The translations under genes and the position numbers were made by a program. Positions 17,660-27,014 of a stretch of 42,500 bases of DNA are shown piece by piece. The first letter of the stretch is position 1; each line of letters starts with the position of its first letter. A model generated the notes under the pieces. It was not told the origin of the DNA and searched no databases. It was given only the letters and a program-made list of their open reading frames with translations. The stretch is taken from NCBI GenBank assembly GCA_027972325.1, contig JAPMOS010000047.1:207501-250000 (forward strand), written 5' to 3'. The DNA is from Paratrimastix pyriformis (taxonomy: Eukaryota > Preaxostyla > Paratrimastigidae).

Positions 17660-18559
17660 ATGGTATTGACAACCATGCACAGAAAAGTTGAAACTGTTAA
17701 TGAAACTCAACTAAATGATACTCTTCAACAGCTCCATCACCCTAACAAAGTAATCCTTACGCCTTATGATGAGGCTATTGCTAAACAAGATGAAAGCTTA
17801 GCACAGAATGTCGTGAAGATAAGATTCGACAGTGGACAAACTGTGTTCATTAAGAAAGAATGGTATGAGTTATCTGATGTGTTCAAACAACCTGTCATCT
17901 TCCAATCATTTGAGCGTTACATGAAATGGATTTACCCTCTTCTGAACAATTCCGGGCGCGACTTACAGTTCGATGACGATGTGGATTCCATGGCTGAACT
18001 CGGTGGATTCATTGAGGAGGTGTTTAAATACAAACTCGATAAGCTGCTCGTTGAATCTGTCGTGTGTGATGTATCACAAAATAGTGGACTCGTCGATGAG
18101 ATACAAAAGATGAAACGTTACATCAACAAGTACGAATCCTCAGTAAATTCATGCTGGGGTATCTTAAAGAAAAAGGTGACTGAACGGATGCAAAATTTCG
18201 AAAATGAATGGCTCGGCTTTATCAAAATGTGGAGCGTCGTATATCAAAATGATAAGTATAATGGCATCACCTACGATTTAATCCTGCAAGCTATCAAAGC
18301 AAACAACATAATTGACATCTGTGTGATGAATGTGAAATACAACAACATTATCTATAAGTTCATCCGCTACTTCGAGCTGTATGTCGTAAAGAATGATAAG
18401 ACTGTCGTGTCAACCAATAAGTATGAACTCAGTTTAATGCTTCCTGATGCATCTGAAACTGTATCTAACATCGCTACATCTATTTCGGCATCATCACCAA
18501 TACAAAAGTCCTCGATAAAAGCACATTGCTTCGTCAAGTGTCAAATCTTATGTCGATGA
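17660..18559 (+). CDS. 299-aa unknown protein
   Basis: The first 100 residues include VVKIRFDSGQTVFIKKEWYELSDVF, which has the rhythm of a BTB/Skp1-like fold, though I cannot support that firmly. The rest is helical with WGILKKKVTERMQNFENEWLGF and a Ser-rich C-terminus. Two in-frame ATGs (17660 and 17675) are possible starts. It converges with the VLTF3-like gene, 13 bp apart. I checked it for a cysteine-protease His-Asp-Gln-Cys order and saw none. Confidence 0.55.
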   Translation: MVLTTMHRKVETVNETQLNDTLQQLHHPNKVILTPYDEAIAKQDESLAQNVVKIRFDSGQTVFIKKEWYELSDVFKQPVIFQSFERYMKWIYPLLNNSGRDLQFDDDVDSMAELGGFIEEVFKYKLDKLLVESVVCDVSQNSGLVDEIQKMKRYINKYESSVNSCWGILKKKVTERMQNFENEWLGFIKMWSVVYQNDKYNGITYDLILQAIKANNIIDICVMNVKYNNIIYKFIRYFELYVVKNDKTVVSTNKYELSLMLPDASETVSNIATSISASSPIQKSSIKAHCFVKCQILCR

Positions 18560-18572
18560 AATCACTCACCGC

Positions 18573-19088
18573 TTAACTCCCTAATTTAAGCTCATTCCAC
18601 TTCTTCTCGTACTTCTTTATGAACTCTCGATTGACACAAATTCTTTTGTATAACTTCTTATCTTCAATACCATTAGCCTGTAATAATTTGTATATGATGA
18701 ACTTGTAATTCATTCTATACTTACTGATGGCTAACCTGTCTTTTATCTTAGCAAACTGTCTCTTCATGCTTTCCCTGACTGTTGGTGCTATCTGATAATG
18801 TACCATCTTGCTAAACACCTGGTTGAAATAATTCGATGGTTTATATGGCACATAATGTGATTTATTACGTGCTGCTCGCTCTTCCTGAAAATTACATACA
18901 AATGGAGTCTCTAACACACATCCACAGTTCTGACAGACATTTAAACCTTCTGGTGTTGTAACTGCATCGGGTTTATCACAACACTTCCATTCTGGTTCTT
19001 TTGGTTCCTTCTCAACTTCCTGTCTATATAAGTCCAATGATAACTGCATCAGACGCTTTCTCTCTGCTTTCTCATCCATCTCCTTCAT
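18573..19088 (-). CDS. VLTF3-like zinc-ribbon transcription factor
   Basis: The 171-aa product has a charged helix at the start, then a four-cysteine zinc ribbon (CCDKPDAVTTPEGLNVCQNCG, about residues 36-56). Next comes YKPSNYFNQVFSKM-----IAPTVRESMKRQ and RMNYKFIIYKLLQANGI. The order of zinc ribbon, Y-x-x-x-N-[HY]-F, a short helix and a later INxLxxLxxxNG-like helix fits poxvirus/large-virus late transcription factor 3 (A2L, VLTF3), itself TFIIB-like. It would direct late transcription of the element's virion genes. It is somewhat short for the family (usually 200-350 aa). A simple TFIIB-type zinc protein is the alternative. Confidence 0.6.
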   Translation of the reverse strand: MKEMDEKAERKRLMQLSLDLYRQEVEKEPKEPEWKCCDKPDAVTTPEGLNVCQNCGCVLETPFVCNFQEERAARNKSHYVPYKPSNYFNQVFSKMVHYQIAPTVRESMKRQFAKIKDRLAISKYRMNYKFIIYKLLQANGIEDKKLYKRICVNREFIKKYEKKWNELKLGS

Positions 19089-19961
19089 GATTAATATAAC
19101 AATAGATTATATTAAATCAAAAACGACAAAAGTTAAAATGGAGTGGCTGCTTGAACTTAAGCATCCACATATTAAACACTGCAAAGGCTAAAAAGTACAC
19201 TTGAAAAGCAATGCTGCGTAACAATAGTTGTTCGCTACGATACTCTCGGGCGGAAGGATTTGTGGTCACTTGAAATCCCGGGTTCGTAGTGACGTGCAAA
19301 AAAGCACGGACGATATGAACTGTAAGTTCACACGTAACTGAAACTATGTTACCGTTACTGCTCTTCATATTGGTACTTTTTGCCTTCTAAGCAACTTACA
19401 TGATTCCATGGATGTATTCTGTTCAGTGATAGCCTGCGAAACACTTTTAGCGCTTATCAGTGCTTCCGGTTCTATTTGAACAAAATTCATTTGATGCTAA
19501 GCTCAATTCATGAGAAAACAACGCTGCGAAACACAATTGATATCTGAATGTGTTCCCGTCATTATTTAATCACTGCATGGCTTCTCATCAAAACATCCAA
19601 CCATTCAGTCGGCTTCTTGTGCATATATGTAGTTGATAGAATAGCACCTTTATGTGGTACTACTCCATAATTACTATATTTCATAATTCTTTAAGCCATT
19701 TTTATAAAATAATTTGAGCTATAGGCATTATTTCATGTCACTTTGCTGAGCCTTCAGTGATCCTGATTGAAATTTTGCTCATCTTGAGCCTGTATCTAAA
19801 AATCACTACTTTCTCATTTTTGCCTCTTCTTGGTGCCATATCTACTCAAATTCATCAAAAGTAACATATCCATTGGATATATTAGCTAAAATTGAAACAA
19901 AACAACTCAGAAATCAATGAGATACTCATAAAGAGCATCCTTATCTTCCTTCTGTATCTTC
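19089..19961. other. 870-bp gap in element 1, no supported gene
   Basis: This is the largest empty stretch inside element 1. It holds repeats of GC-TGCGAAACAC (near 19432 and 19523, with a variant GCTGCGTAACA near 19213) and a locally GC-richer patch with CTCGGGCGGAAGGATT near 19245. One minus-strand frame of 83 codons (19117-19368) has no recognisable feature and I do not call it. A decayed gene, a regulatory region or an unrecognised RNA are all open. Confidence 0.5.
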
Positions 19962-20663
19962 TTATGGTTTTTTTATCTTATCAAAAAGCATTTGCTTGTA
20001 TTGCTCTTTGTTCGTCTTAGCTGAAATGCCTAAGTAGGTAATTGATGACTGCAAACTGTTCAATGTCTTCCTGAGTTGTGGAGGTAAGAGCTTCTTTGAC
20101 TCTCCATACTCAAATACGAGGTCATCAAACGTAAAACTGCTCTCACATCTTTGTTTAACCTGATTTGGATTCAATTTCAATGCTACACTGCATGCATATA
20201 GTGACTTGTATATTGTTTTCGTACCATCTGTCTTATTTGTCACTATTACTTGAGTCCTTGCTCCTTTCACATATTTCTCCTTCTTCTTGTATTCTCTCGG
20301 CTTATAGTTCGACAAATCTTTGCAAAAGGTCTTCTTGTATTTCTCCTGTTGATATTCTTTGCGCTCATCTTCAGTTCGGCATGCTTTAATCATGTTCAAC
20401 ATCTTGAATCCCTTTTCTGTGTATTCTTTGATGTATTTCTCTTCTATCTCTTTAATGTTCTCACAATCACAAATTGCTTCAATTTCTTCAATGGTGAACT
20501 TGTCAACTCCTACCTCTCTCATTCTGCTGTAAAGCATATGTGTGCATCCACTCTTGACATGTGTTTTATGCACTGCCCATCTCGAACGGATGTTCTTAGT
20601 TGAACCTATATACAATTCATTCGGCTCAACAGTGTTGACTATCTTATATATGTAGTATTTCAT
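19962..20663 (-). CDS. GIY-YIG endonuclease
   Basis: The 233-aa product starts with the GIY-YIG core. YYIYKIVN is at residues 3-10, LYIGSTKNIRSRWAVHK near 17-33 provides the YIG motif and the catalytic Arg, and IEEIEAI near 57-63 and the later NMIK give the remaining core. The C-terminal half is Lys-rich with SLYACSVALKLNPNQVKQRC, a NUMOD-like DNA-binding helix seen in homing nucleases. It would nick or cut DNA. Roles known for such genes in virophages and Polintons are unclear and include homing or resolving replication forks. It lies beside the empty 870-bp stretch. The start is preceded by ACTATAGTATAGTAAA. Confidence 0.85.
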   Translation of the reverse strand: MKYYIYKIVNTVEPNELYIGSTKNIRSRWAVHKTHVKSGCTHMLYSRMREVGVDKFTIEEIEAICDCENIKEIEEKYIKEYTEKGFKMLNMIKACRTEDERKEYQQEKYKKTFCKDLSNYKPREYKKKEKYVKGARTQVIVTNKTDGTKTIYKSLYACSVALKLNPNQVKQRCESSFTFDDLVFEYGESKKLLPPQLRKTLNSLQSSITYLGISAKTNKEQYKQMLFDKIKKP

Positions 20664-20702
20664 TTTACTATACTATAGTATTAGATAATATTTCAACTGT
20701 AT

Positions 20703-20909
20703 TTAAGTCACTTTCATTTTTTGATTTTCGGATGGTGCTTCCAAATTGTATCTCCTGCTTTGCTCTCTGCACTGTTTCTGTAACTCTCCATACACAACAG
20801 TTTCTTCTAATAATGCCTCTAATAGGTTAGTTATGTCTTTCATTGAGCGTTCAATTGATGTCAGTTTAGCATTCATCTTGTCAAATGTTGACTGTTGATA
20901 TGGTTCCAT
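20703..20909 (-). CDS. Small coiled-coil ORF downstream of the polymerase
   Basis: I choose the ATG at 20909 (68 aa), which lies just after the polymerase stop; the frame is open further upstream inside the polymerase gene. The sequence FDKMNAKLTSIERSMKDITNLLEAL is a clear amphipathic helix, and the tail is basic. It could be a small accessory protein read from the same transcript. No family is recognised. Confidence 0.4.
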   Translation of the reverse strand: MEPYQQSTFDKMNAKLTSIERSMKDITNLLEALLEETVVYGELQKQCREQSRRYNLEAPSENQKMKVT

Positions 20910-20931
20910 AATAATGAACGCTGATAAAATT

Positions 20932-23900
20932 TCACTTAGTCTTCGATTGCTCCATTTTAATCCGGTAATGTCCATAAGCGTAACTATCAGTCTTGTTTCT
21001 GAGATACCTTTTATCATCATAAGAGCACAATGCAAACTTGTTCACTGATACTGCATAGAGTTGGTGATATTTGCTTTGAATTGCACAGAACTTCACCTTA
21101 GGATGTGCCTTATCAATCTCTTCATCATTCTTTTTCTCCATCTCTTCATTCTTTTTCTTCATCTCTTCGTCAATCTCTTCATCAATCTCTTCATCATTCT
21201 GTTTGCGTTTTGGCTTCAGACATTCTGAGTTCAAACAGTCCATGAACCTTTTGTGTGATAATTCCTGTTTAATTGCTGACTTCTTCACACCTTTGCATTT
21301 GGCATGCTTCTCTTCATCACCTTCTATGACATATGAATACATCTTCGAACGTAATCCACAGAACTCTATGATTTGCTTGCCTTTGGCTTCATCCTTGAAC
21401 TTTCCAATCTTGGCAATGTTCTTTTCGCTGAATAGCGCATTGTCCTCTGGATAATTGGATGTATCGAGTTCGTCTTCAAATTCTTTCATATCTTCATATA
21501 TGTCTTCTGTCTCCACTGCAACACATAAACTGTCAGTATCTGTGAATAGCAATTTGACTTTGTCTCCATACTTTGCTTTGAGTGTGTTGTAGTAAAAGTC
21601 ATACATGTGCATCTTGGATAAGTCTAATATTGATTGCCCAACTGCTATTGGCATGTTCAATTTGACTGATGTCTGTCTTGCATGTATGCCTACGAGTTTA
21701 TCTCCAAATATCACTGTCTTCTCATAATTTGGCTTGGCTACGAGCTTACGTGCCTTCTCCTCACTGGATGTTAGTGTAAAGTTGATGTGAGAACGATTGT
21801 TCTGCATGGTTTTTCCAAAGACTGCATTGTTGGCTAATTTGAATAGTGCCTTCTCGAATTCATTCTTTGTTTTTGAACGCTCGTTGGTATTGAATCCTAT
21901 GTAGTCTTCTAACCAATCATCTTGTTTAAAACTCATCACTCTTTTGACTGCTTTCAGTTCCATTCCTAAACTCAAATATAGCTGGAGTGCACGATAATGC
22001 ACAACATAATCAGTCTTGTCTTCAAAATCACAAATCAACTTCTCAACTTTTGCCTGCTTTAGGCTTAAATTCGTCTTCAACAACTTCTGGTATTCAGATA
22101 ACTTTTCATCTTCTACAACCTTCTTGCATGGTGCTAATGGATAATCATTGTGCATGTCATGTAGTTCTTTTGGATATGATAAATCCACTTCTAATATGTA
22201 GCCTCTATCTCCATTCTTGTCTAATGACATTATCTTGCTCTTCGTGAACTTGCTTACGTTCTTTTCCCATTGAAAATCAGTCGTTGGTAGTCTATAACTC
22301 ATTGCTTTGCCGTAAAGGTTGTTAGCATCGAGATACAGAATGTACACCGTTTTGCCCTCTTTGTTGTATGTCTTCATGTACTTGTTGTTGGCTTGACAAT
22401 ATCTGTTCGTTATCATTGAAATCCCTCCTCGAATACCCTTCTCAATAAACAAATGCATGTCCATTTGTGTGTCATTAAATAAGTCTAACTCCACCTTCGA
22501 ACGCTTCAGTGCCGCATCCCATGACATTGCTGGTAATGACACGTAACATACCGGATCGAGCCCGTAATTTTTTATACACATGCTACGAAACTTTTCGAAG
22601 ACATCTGCTAATAGTAACACATCAGTTTTAAGGTATATGTCATGATAATCACCTAACGTTTCACATTCAAATGTGTTCCATACTGTCTGTGCATGTGCAT
22701 AATCTTCATCAGATATGGCTTTATCGTTTAGTTTACTGTAAAATGCTTCCTTTGGTGGCAATTCAGTCTCATCGAACTTCTCCATTGTGTTCAAATAGTC
22801 ATATGGATAAACACCCTTCTGGCATAAAAGTTTCAGGTTCTCTTCACTGATTCCTTCCCAATCTGCTTTTGTTCTGATAAAATCATCGTAGTTGTTCTTC
22901 CCTAAGTTCTCTGATAATTTATCCAATGATTCTGTCATGAATGCAAAACTGTCTTTGAACTCTATATTTCCATCCATCGAGAACGACAGATACTTCTCTT
23001 CAGTCAATGCTAAGCATGTAATTTTCTCACTAAAGTTCCCTATTTCTTGCATTAAGAGGTGAGAATCATAACCCTTTAGATTGTGAAAGAAAACTGGTAC
23101 CTTGTAATTCTTCAGACTGAATAATAAGTTACATCCATTATGTGCTGCCCCTCGATATTCACCCGTAATATGATCATGGTCTCTCACTTTATCTGATTCA
23201 TCTTCAATCTCTCGTCCACAAATATGACACACAGTGGCTTTATCAAACTCTTTTTGTTGTTCCTTCGATAAGTTCATCTCACAGTTCCTTTTGACTATCT
23301 TCAGTATCGTTTTACGCTCTTCGATGATGGATTTTAAGAAATGCTCAACTGCTCCTTCACCACGATACAATTGTATTGGTCTCTCAAACTCTGGATAATT
23401 ACTGACAACTTTGTATGCATATGAACACACATTATGGTGCTGATATGCTGCTTTTATTTTTTTCTCATCGTCATCATCATCAATTGGTGTTGTGAGTGCT
23501 TCGAAATCTGCATAAATCGCAAAAGGTTGCTTCACTGATTTTGATATATGCTTGAATTCGACATGAGCATCTTCTTCTATTGGTAACCATGCTTGACAAC
23601 ATTCATGCTCATAGCACACTGGTTTATGCCTTTGCAACAGGCTTTCATTCCAAAATCCATGCATACAGTTCAGACAAAAATACTTTTTTCCATTGTGACT
23701 GTTCTGGCTTGAACTTAAGAGACGAGACAAATCTTTAATCAACACATAATGTGAGTTGGTTTCTGTCTTCTCACATCCTTCTCCTTTCATCACCTCTGTA
23801 TTCTCATCGAGCTCTGTTATACGTAGCATATTGACTACTGTTTTAGCCGTATTCCAAATTGGTGAGACATACAATGGATTGAAGACAACTGATGTCTTCT

Positions 23901-24375
23901 TCTCCTTCTTAACCTTTTTTGTTGTGATATGATGCTCGATCACATTGATGGCTATGTTATTTTTAGCTTCAAATCGTGGTATACTGTCAATTTCCATTGG
24001 AAAATGAATGCCCTTAAAGTCGAGCTCATTGTCATACTTCATGTATTGCTTCACTCTCTCCGGATGCACATCAACTGGATGCAATGTTGCTAAAACACTC
24101 CATTTAAAACACTCATTGTCATCATTCTGAATATTTATCAATGCTTTCTTCTGGTTCAATACCTCTGGTAATTCAATGTAACTGCTTCCACGCATTGGCT
24201 TGTATGAGGCTACATTCAAAAACACATTCTCAATACGTTTTAGGACCCATGCACTTCCATTGTTAACAAAATTGTCCACGAGCTCTTGGATTCTCGACAC
24301 TGCATTCCCAATTCCTTCTTCAATGTCTTTCTTACCGAGAATTCGAATGCTGCCTGATGAAAAGTGTCCATACAT
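20932..24375 (-). CDS. B-family DNA polymerase, protein-primed (Polinton) type
   Basis: I use the first ATG, at 24375 (1147 aa); the frame is open to 24411 without an ATG. Motifs in order: ExoI FAIYADFEAL (about residue 287); a zinc-binding CHICGRE---RDHDHITGEYRGAAHNGCN block typical of Polinton/plasmid-type polymerases (about 387-415); ExoII FFHNLKGYDSHLL (430); ExoIII YLKTDVLLLADVF (585); motif A YLDANNLYGKAM (680); motif B KLANNAVFGKTM (846); motif C LFTDTDSL (946). All catalytic Asp residues are visible. A further C2H2-like finger (CLNCMHGFWNESLLQRHKPVC) lies near 240-265. It copies the element from its ends, probably by protein priming. The C-terminal region has a Glu/Lys repeat (EEIDEEIDEEMKKKNEE). 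It looks whole. Confidence 0.93.
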   Translation of the reverse strand: MYGHFSSGSIRILGKKDIEEGIGNAVSRIQELVDNFVNNGSAWVLKRIENVFLNVASYKPMRGSSYIELPEVLNQKKALINIQNDDNECFKWSVLATLHPVDVHPERVKQYMKYDNELDFKGIHFPMEIDSIPRFEAKNNIAINVIEHHITTKKVKKEKKTSVVFNPLYVSPIWNTAKTVVNMLRITELDENTEVMKGEGCEKTETNSHYVLIKDLSRLLSSSQNSHNGKKYFCLNCMHGFWNESLLQRHKPVCYEHECCQAWLPIEEDAHVEFKHISKSVKQPFAIYADFEALTTPIDDDDDEKKIKAAYQHHNVCSYAYKVVSNYPEFERPIQLYRGEGAVEHFLKSIIEERKTILKIVKRNCEMNLSKEQQKEFDKATVCHICGREIEDESDKVRDHDHITGEYRGAAHNGCNLLFSLKNYKVPVFFHNLKGYDSHLLMQEIGNFSEKITCLALTEEKYLSFSMDGNIEFKDSFAFMTESLDKLSENLGKNNYDDFIRTKADWEGISEENLKLLCQKGVYPYDYLNTMEKFDETELPPKEAFYSKLNDKAISDEDYAHAQTVWNTFECETLGDYHDIYLKTDVLLLADVFEKFRSMCIKNYGLDPVCYVSLPAMSWDAALKRSKVELDLFNDTQMDMHLFIEKGIRGGISMITNRYCQANNKYMKTYNKEGKTVYILYLDANNLYGKAMSYRLPTTDFQWEKNVSKFTKSKIMSLDKNGDRGYILEVDLSYPKELHDMHNDYPLAPCKKVVEDEKLSEYQKLLKTNLSLKQAKVEKLICDFEDKTDYVVHYRALQLYLSLGMELKAVKRVMSFKQDDWLEDYIGFNTNERSKTKNEFEKALFKLANNAVFGKTMQNNRSHINFTLTSSEEKARKLVAKPNYEKTVIFGDKLVGIHARQTSVKLNMPIAVGQSILDLSKMHMYDFYYNTLKAKYGDKVKLLFTDTDSLCVAVETEDIYEDMKEFEDELDTSNYPEDNALFSEKNIAKIGKFKDEAKGKQIIEFCGLRSKMYSYVIEGDEEKHAKCKGVKKSAIKQELSHKRFMDCLNSECLKPKRKQNDEEIDEEIDEEMKKKNEEMEKKNDEEIDKAHPKVKFCAIQSKYHQLYAVSVNKFALCSYDDKRYLRNKTDSYAYGHYRIKMEQSKTK

Positions 24376-24436
24376 TGACTTGTCTTCTTTGGTGAACTGA
24401 CATTTCAACACGATGTTCAGTTTGAACTGTCCTCCT

Positions 24437-24568
24437 TCATCTCTTCATATAATATCTTTTTATCATTCCTTCAGTGTCCACAAAACACCTCTCGACACTT
24501 TGTTTGTAGTCAGTTGCCTCGATCTTTCCATGGTTCATAATAGAATAGTTCTTCATGAAACCTTTCAT
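24437..24568 (-). CDS. 43-aa ORF between the Lys-rich gene and the polymerase
   Basis: It starts inside the stop of the 24565-24831 gene (ATGA overlap) and ends about 60 bp before the polymerase ATG. It reads MKGFMKNYSIMNHGKIEATD and then a short charged tail. Its position in a tight row of same-strand genes is the only support. It may be a leader ORF, a small real gene or chance. Confidence 0.3.
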   Translation of the reverse strand: MKGFMKNYSIMNHGKIEATDYKQSVERCFVDTEGMIKRYYMKR

Positions 24569-24831
24569 AGCTTTTTGCATTCTACCACTTCATATTGTGC
24601 TATTTTTCCAAACTCATCTTCGACGTTTTCTGCTCCTTTTGTTGATAAGGCATCTACATCAATAACTTCTTCTTGTGCAATCTTCACTTCTTTCTTTTCT
24701 TTCTTTTCCTTCTTTTCCTCTTTTGGTGACGTTGCCTGCCGTTTATTTATGTATTCTTCGAACAACTTCTTCGCCTCTTCATCTGAGAGTCCATCAAATG
24801 CAACAAATGGATTTGCGGTTTTAGTTGTCAT
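24565..24831 (-). CDS. Small Lys/Glu-rich protein, unknown
   Basis: It begins at the ATG at 24831 (88 aa); a longer start at 24864 is possible. It has a short helical part (FDGLSDEEAKKLFEEYINKR), a run of Lys/Glu (KEEKKEKKEKKEVK) and an acidic end. It is divergent from the integrase, with about 100 bp between the starts. It could be a small terminal or accessory protein, but nothing in the sequence shows that. Confidence 0.45.
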   Translation of the reverse strand: MTTKTANPFVAFDGLSDEEAKKLFEEYINKRQATSPKEEKKEKKEKKEVKIAQEEVIDVDALSTKGAENVEDEFGKIAQYEVVECKKL

Positions 24832-24933
24832 GTCTATAGTAGTGTGAGATAAAATTTTTTTCATAATATTTTATTAATCTATAAATTTAAGGTTTCTCTA
24901 AGTCACTTTTAATTTTATAACTTCATTATACTA

Positions 24934-25969
24934 ATGGAAAAGACCATTCAAAATGCTTATAGCAATCCTAAAACGGGCTTTGTTTCTGCTCCTAAATTGT
25001 ATCGAAAACTCAAACAAGATGACAAGAAAATCACCTTAGATGCTGTCCAAAACGTGCTAAATAAGACACCTGATTATCAAATCATGAAAGAAGATAGAAA
25101 ACCCAAAAAAGTTCAACACGATTGTGGCTCATACTGCTCTCGCATGTGTTCAGATGGATATCATCATCTATGATCGTTTTAAGACGAGAACTGGATTCGA
25201 GAACATCCTCTGTGTTATTGATGTGTACTCTCGTTATGCTGCCTGTCGTCCACTTAAAACAAGAAAGCCCACTGAGGTTCTCAAAGCAATTAAAAGTATC
25301 TTCCATGATGACTTAAAAGGTACTCCTGAAAACATCAACTGTGACAATGAATTCCAAGCTAAACAATATGTCAAATGGATGACTGATAATCATGTTGTGG
25401 CTCATTTCAGTGACCCTGAAGAAATCAATAAGAATAGTATTGTTGAACGATTCAATCGTACAATTGCTCTCAAACTACAACGTTGGCGTCTCTCTTCTGG
25501 TGACTCCGATTGGACTAAAGTTCTTCCTGATTTGGTATCTTCTTACAACAATGATTACCACAGAACCATTAAAGCAACACCTTATAATGTGTTCAACAAC
25601 CATGATACAAACAAACAATCAGTCACTCAAATAGAACGTATTTATAATATTGGTGACCATGTTCGTGCTGTTCGAAAGCTCAAAGCATTCGCTAAAGGTG
25701 ATGAAGTAAAGTATTCTCTCGCTGTCTATATCATTGACTCATTCGATGGTAAAAAGTATGTTCTCAAGAACCTGAAGTCTGGAGAACTGTTGAAAAAACA
25801 CTACAAACAATATGAGTTGAAGAAGGTTGGTGAAATCATCGAGAAGGAGAGCACTGAAAAAGCTGTCAAGAAGATTGATGACACAAAGAAGAAAAGACTC
25901 GTCAAACGAAGACTGACTCGAGAAGGTATTGACACAGATAATATAATGCATGATATGAAGCTCCGTTAA
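24934..25969 (+). CDS. rve-type DDE integrase region
   Basis: A retrovirus-type integrase of the Polinton kind. Catalytic residues are visible as QMDIIIYD (Asp at about 25157), CDNEF (Asp at 25343) and SIVERFNRT (Glu at 25445), giving D-x33-E spacing. The C-terminal part has an SH3-like barrel (YNIGDHVRAVRK---FAKGDEVKYSLAVYIID), as in other Polinton integrases, and a Lys-rich tail. It would join the element ends to host DNA. The region looks to have about one break. It is followed tail-to-tail, with a 4-bp overlap, by the 56-aa terminal ORF. TTATACTA precedes the start. Confidence 0.85.
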
Positions 25970-26136
25970 TGGAAATATTCATTTTCATACACTATTGTTG
26001 TGGAATCGTCACTCTCATCTCCTTTCTTCTTAGTTATTGTAACAGTGAAATATTCATCACCATGAAGCTTAATCAACTCCTGTAGGAGTTCAAATAGCGC
26101 CCTATCAATCTTAACTGGATGCTTATCACAATTCAT
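25966..26136 (-). CDS. 56-aa ORF at the right end of element 1
   Basis: This short gene starts at an ATG directly inside the right TIR, 4 bp from the conserved box CTATAGTTAGTATATAG. It reads MNCDKHPVKIDRALFELLQE, then KLHGDEYFTVTITKKKG, then an acidic end. It looks folded (helix then beta strand). It mirrors the position of the DUF5871-like gene at the other end and would share its promoter. No family is recognised. Confidence 0.5.
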   Translation of the reverse strand: MNCDKHPVKIDRALFELLQELIKLHGDEYFTVTITKKKGDESDDSTTIVYENEYFH

Positions 26137-26140
26137 TCTC

Positions 26141-27014
26141 TATATACTAACTATAGATAATTATTTTTCTTCAAATACCTTTACATGTTAATCAACTGCT
26201 ATCACTCGTTCACTATTTCATTGAGTTAGCCTCAGTTGCTCATTGAATTATCATCTTAAAACACTCAGAGCTCAAATGATGAAACGCTGTTTTTATCTCT
26301 TTGAAATAAAAGGTAAATCTGATTGATTTCTCTTTCAATTCATGTCAAAGCTGAGTAAATTTTCGCTTTAAAGGGCTCGGTGCTGAAATCAAATTTCATA
26401 TTGTTTTATCATTTTGTCATACTTTTCCATTTTCTTAGAATCAATTATTTGAGCTGATTCAATCAAAAGAATGCATCATTTACTTAAGATTGATGCATTA
26501 TTTAATGATCACTTTTGAAAAGCACTTTTGTCACAATTTTATTTTGAATGAAGAGATAAGCTGTTTCTGATTGAATTCTCTTTCGTTTGATGCTTAAGAT
26601 GATTGAATTGTTTGATTTGACAAAATGGCAAAATAATTTCTGGGACAAAAATGGAAAAAATTGAAAATGCATGGAGAATTCGCTTTTTGCCTCGAATTTC
26701 GTTTGTAGCTCGAATGAATTGATGCTTAAATCAGTCAAAGCTGATTAAAATAAAATGCTCGTTTTACTTAAAAACATTGAGAAAAAGATTTTGCTCTGAA
26801 GAATTCGATTTTTGCCTCAAATAACGTTTGTAGCTCGAGAAAATTAATGCTTAAATCATTCAAAGCTGATAAAATAAAATGCTCCTTTTCAATAAAAATA
26901 TAATGAGAAAAAAGATTTTGTTCTGAAGAAATCGATTTTGCCTCAAATAACAACGCAAGCGTGAAAAATTGTGTGTGAAAATCGATTGTCTCAGAACTCT
27001 CCTTTATAACTACT
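26141..27014 (-). repeat. Right terminal inverted repeat of element 1
   Basis: This is the reverse complement of 3545-4430 over nearly its whole length, ending AACTACT. Differences from the left copy are mainly in the lengths of A/T runs, plus one clearly different patch of about 60 bp near 26180-26240. It carries the 127-bp tandem repeat. Confidence 0.92.

Larger units (their letters stand above)
3545..27014. mobile_element. Polinton/Maverick-type element 1, nearly complete
   Basis: A 23.5-kb AT-rich unit is bounded by inverted repeats that begin 5'-AGTAGTTATAAA, matching the 5'-AG termini known for Polintons. It has a 4-bp direct repeat at its ends. Inside are the hallmark Polinton genes: B-family DNA polymerase, rve integrase, FtsK/HerA-type packaging ATPase and a capsid-like protein. 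Extra genes recall large DNA viruses: an S74 fibre, a VLTF3-like factor, an L1/pE248R-like membrane protein and a DUF5871-like protein. Most genes are open from end to end, and the element looks to have about two breaks. Near-identity to element 2 over most of their shared length implies recent activity. Its position inside GC-rich host DNA with a target duplication argues for an integrated copy. Confidence 0.92.

Noticed and set aside
17660-18559. Candidate maturation cysteine protease
   Set aside because: The product lacks the His-Asp/Asn-Gln-Cys order of the adenain/Ulp1 family.
19245-19310. Possible tRNA T-arm (CCCGGGTTCG)
   Set aside because: No matching acceptor, D or anticodon stems can be drawn around it.
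19117-19368. 83-codon minus-strand frame in the element 1 gap
   Set aside because: It has mixed composition, no recognisable motif, and no counterpart in element 2 to test conservation.
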